NCBI RefSeq assembly: GCF_014649115.1
Contig: NZ_BMSK01000025.1
Coordinates: 69,393-122,345 of the forward strand
DNA length: 52,953 nucleotides
Direction of reading: 5' to 3'
From: Streptomyces eurythermus
GTDB taxonomy: Bacteria > Actinomycetota > Actinomycetes > Streptomycetales > Streptomycetaceae
Made by a program: the position numbers and the translations under genes. The notes beneath the pieces are model-generated. The model was not told the origin of the DNA, ran no database searches, and was given only the letters and a program-made list of their open reading frames with translations. Positions 51,824 to 52,953 of the stretch are shown piece after piece (the first letter of the stretch is position 1; each line of letters starts with the position of its first letter).

Positions 51824-52862
51824 AGTCGGCGTAGATGTCCTTGATCTGGTTCGTCTTGAGGTCGAGGTGTTCGAGGATCGTGTAGCGGCCGGGCCGGGTC
51901 TCCGGGGCGAACTCGACCGCGCGGACGAACTCGTCCACCGTGAAGCCGATCTCCTCCGGCAGGACCGGGAGCCCGTGCCGGCGCAGCACCTCGGCCATGT
52001 ACGCCGACTCCTCGTGGGCGCCGCGCAGATACATCGCGAAGGCGGCACCGAGGCCGCACTGCTCGCCGTGGGCGGCGGCGCGCTTGGGGTAGAGCAGGTC
52101 GAAGGCGTGGTTGATCTCGTGGCAGGCGCCGGAGGACGGGCGGGAGTCGCCCGACACGGACATGGCGATACCGGTGAGCACCAGCGCCTCGGCCAGCACC
52201 TGGAGGAAGCCGTCCTCGCCGACTCCGCCGGGGTGCCGCAGCACCGCCTCGCCGGCCTGGCGGGCCATGGCGGCGGCCAGGCCGTCGACCTTCTCGCCGT
52301 TGACCTGGTGGGACAGCTCCCAGTCCGCGACGGCGGAGATGTTGGAGATGGCGTCGCCGATGCCGGAGCGGACGAACCGGACGGGTGCCTCGCGGATCAC
52401 GTCGAGGTCGATGATGACCGCGATCGGGTTGGGCACGCCGTAGGAGCCGCGGCCCGCGTCGTTGTCGAGGGTCGCGACCGGTGAGCACAGGCCGTCGTGG
52501 GCGAGGTTGGTGGCGACGGCGACCAGCGGCAGGCCGACGCGGGACGCCGCGAACTTGGCACAGTCGATGATCTTGCCGCCGCCGAGGCCGACGACCGCGT
52601 CGTAGTGACCGGCCTTGATGTCGCCGGCCAGCCGGATGGCGTCGTCCAGGGTGCCGCCGCCGACCTCGTACCAGGTGGCGCCGGGCAGGGTGGGGGCGAT
52701 GCGCTCGCGCAGCCGGGCGCCGGAGCCGCCGCTGACGGCGATGGCGAGCCGGCCCGACTGCGAGATGCGTTCGTCGGCGAGCACACAGGCCAGGTCGTCC
52801 AGGGCACCCGGGCGGATGTCCACGACGACCGGCGAGGGGATCAGCCTGGTCAGTACCGGCAC
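51801..52862 (-). CDS. sn-Glycerol-1-phosphate dehydrogenase-like (AraM/EgsA-type) iron/zinc dehydrogenase
   Basis: A 353-residue protein of the iron-containing alcohol dehydrogenase/dehydroquinate synthase fold. GGGKIID (94-100) binds NAD(P), ATNLAHDGLCSPVA resembles the THASHDG segment of archaeal G1P dehydrogenase, and the metal ligands appear as D170 (RSGIGDAISN), H248 and H265 (HGEQCG). These positions match the G1P dehydrogenase family, which reduces dihydroxyacetone phosphate to sn-glycerol-1-phosphate. The start is GTG, 13 bp inside the upstream nucleotidyltransferase gene. Substrate is inferred. Confidence 0.85.
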   Translation of the reverse strand: MPVLTRLIPSPVVVDIRPGALDDLACVLADERISQSGRLAIAVSGGSGARLRERIAPTLPGATWYEVGGGTLDDAIRLAGDIKAGHYDAVVGLGGGKIIDCAKFAASRVGLPLVAVATNLAHDGLCSPVATLDNDAGRGSYGVPNPIAVIIDLDVIREAPVRFVRSGIGDAISNISAVADWELSHQVNGEKVDGLAAAMARQAGEAVLRHPGGVGEDGFLQVLAEALVLTGIAMSVSGDSRPSSGACHEINHAFDLLYPKRAAAHGEQCGLGAAFAMYLRGAHEESAYMAEVLRRHGLPVLPEEIGFTVDEFVRAVEFAPETRPGRYTILEHLDLKTNQIKDIYADYVKAIGS

Positions 52863-52953
52863 GCGATCTCCCGTCCCCGGGCGAGGTCGTCGTGGTTGTC
52901 GATCTCGACCCAGTCGACCTCGCCGATCGGCGCCACGTCGATGCGGAAGCCCC
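52850..52953 (-). CDS. Nucleotidyltransferase, C-terminal end (5' part beyond window)
   Basis: The last 33 residues of a leftward gene: GFRIDVAPIG, then EVDWVEIDNHDDLARGREIA and a CRY end, TGA at 52850-52852. WVEIDNHDDLARG is the closing motif of sugar-phosphate or phosphocholine-type nucleotidyltransferases (EIDxxxDL). It overlaps the next gene by 13 bp. It likely activates the alcohol phosphate as its CDP (or other NDP) derivative. Confidence 0.7.
   Translation of the reverse strand, partial: GFRIDVAPIGEVDWVEIDNHDDLARGREIACRY

Overview
The window is high-GC DNA with dense genes, frequent GTG/TTG starts and stop-start overlaps. The gene set includes a conservon, a hopanoid cluster, STAND/NB-ARC and AraC regulators, and a tRNA-targeted integrase. 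This is typical of a Streptomyces chromosome; no rRNA, CRISPR array or insertion sequence was seen.

Layout, left to right. (1) 1-480: the last 63 codons of a tyrosine integrase, a direct repeat, a strong hairpin and a tRNA-Pro(GGG). This is the edge of an integrative element lying to the left and inserted at the 3' end of the tRNA. (2) 457-2180: a split transketolase pair behind an almost canonical SoxR-type box with a 19-bp spacer, probably giving a leaderless mRNA. (3) 2246-6156: an MFS exporter, a MmcQ/YjbR protein, a GNAT plus XRE-cupin pair with a dyad operator, and a LysR regulator. (4) 6188-8445: kbl-tdh for threonine breakdown. (5) 8665-13195: a conservon (cvnA-B-C-D) followed by a GAF protein; the CvnA tail carries fourteen His-containing pentapeptides. 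(6) 13751-18079: a STAND regulator, an AceTr-like membrane protein and an esterase. (7) 18587-28583: an accessory, hydrolase-rich stretch (amidohydrolase, isochorismatase-like enzyme, DoxX, MFS, pirin remnant, GNAT, AraC with a coupled esterase, two further alpha/beta hydrolases). (8) 28734-34109: an MBL-fold hydrolase, SGNH hydrolase, GH36 alpha-galactosidase and tyrosine phosphatase.

(9) 34124-48071: a complete hopanoid cluster read leftward: leader ORF, hpnC, hpnD, a small basic ORF, hpnE, polyprenyl diphosphate synthase, shc, hpnG, hpnH, ispG, dxs, aminotransferase, and then an XRE-cupin regulator with a 40-residue membrane protein. It encodes the dedicated steps from isoprenoid precursor supply (Dxs, IspG) through farnesyl diphosphate, squalene (HpnCDE) and hopene (Shc) to extended and aminated hopanoids (HpnH, HpnG, aminotransferase). 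The rest of the MEP pathway must be encoded elsewhere. The regulator at its end has twin TTGCC-N5-GGCAA palindromes in its promoter.

(10) 48371-52953: a tightly overlapping leftward operon of nucleotidyltransferase (partial), glycerol-1-phosphate dehydrogenase-like enzyme, CDP-alcohol phosphotransferase, family 2 glycosyltransferase and a TagGH-like ABC exporter. I read it as making and exporting a polyol-phosphate glycopolymer or glycolipid, possibly built on sn-glycerol-1-phosphate, the stereochemistry normally linked to archaea. This is the best candidate here for an under-described system.
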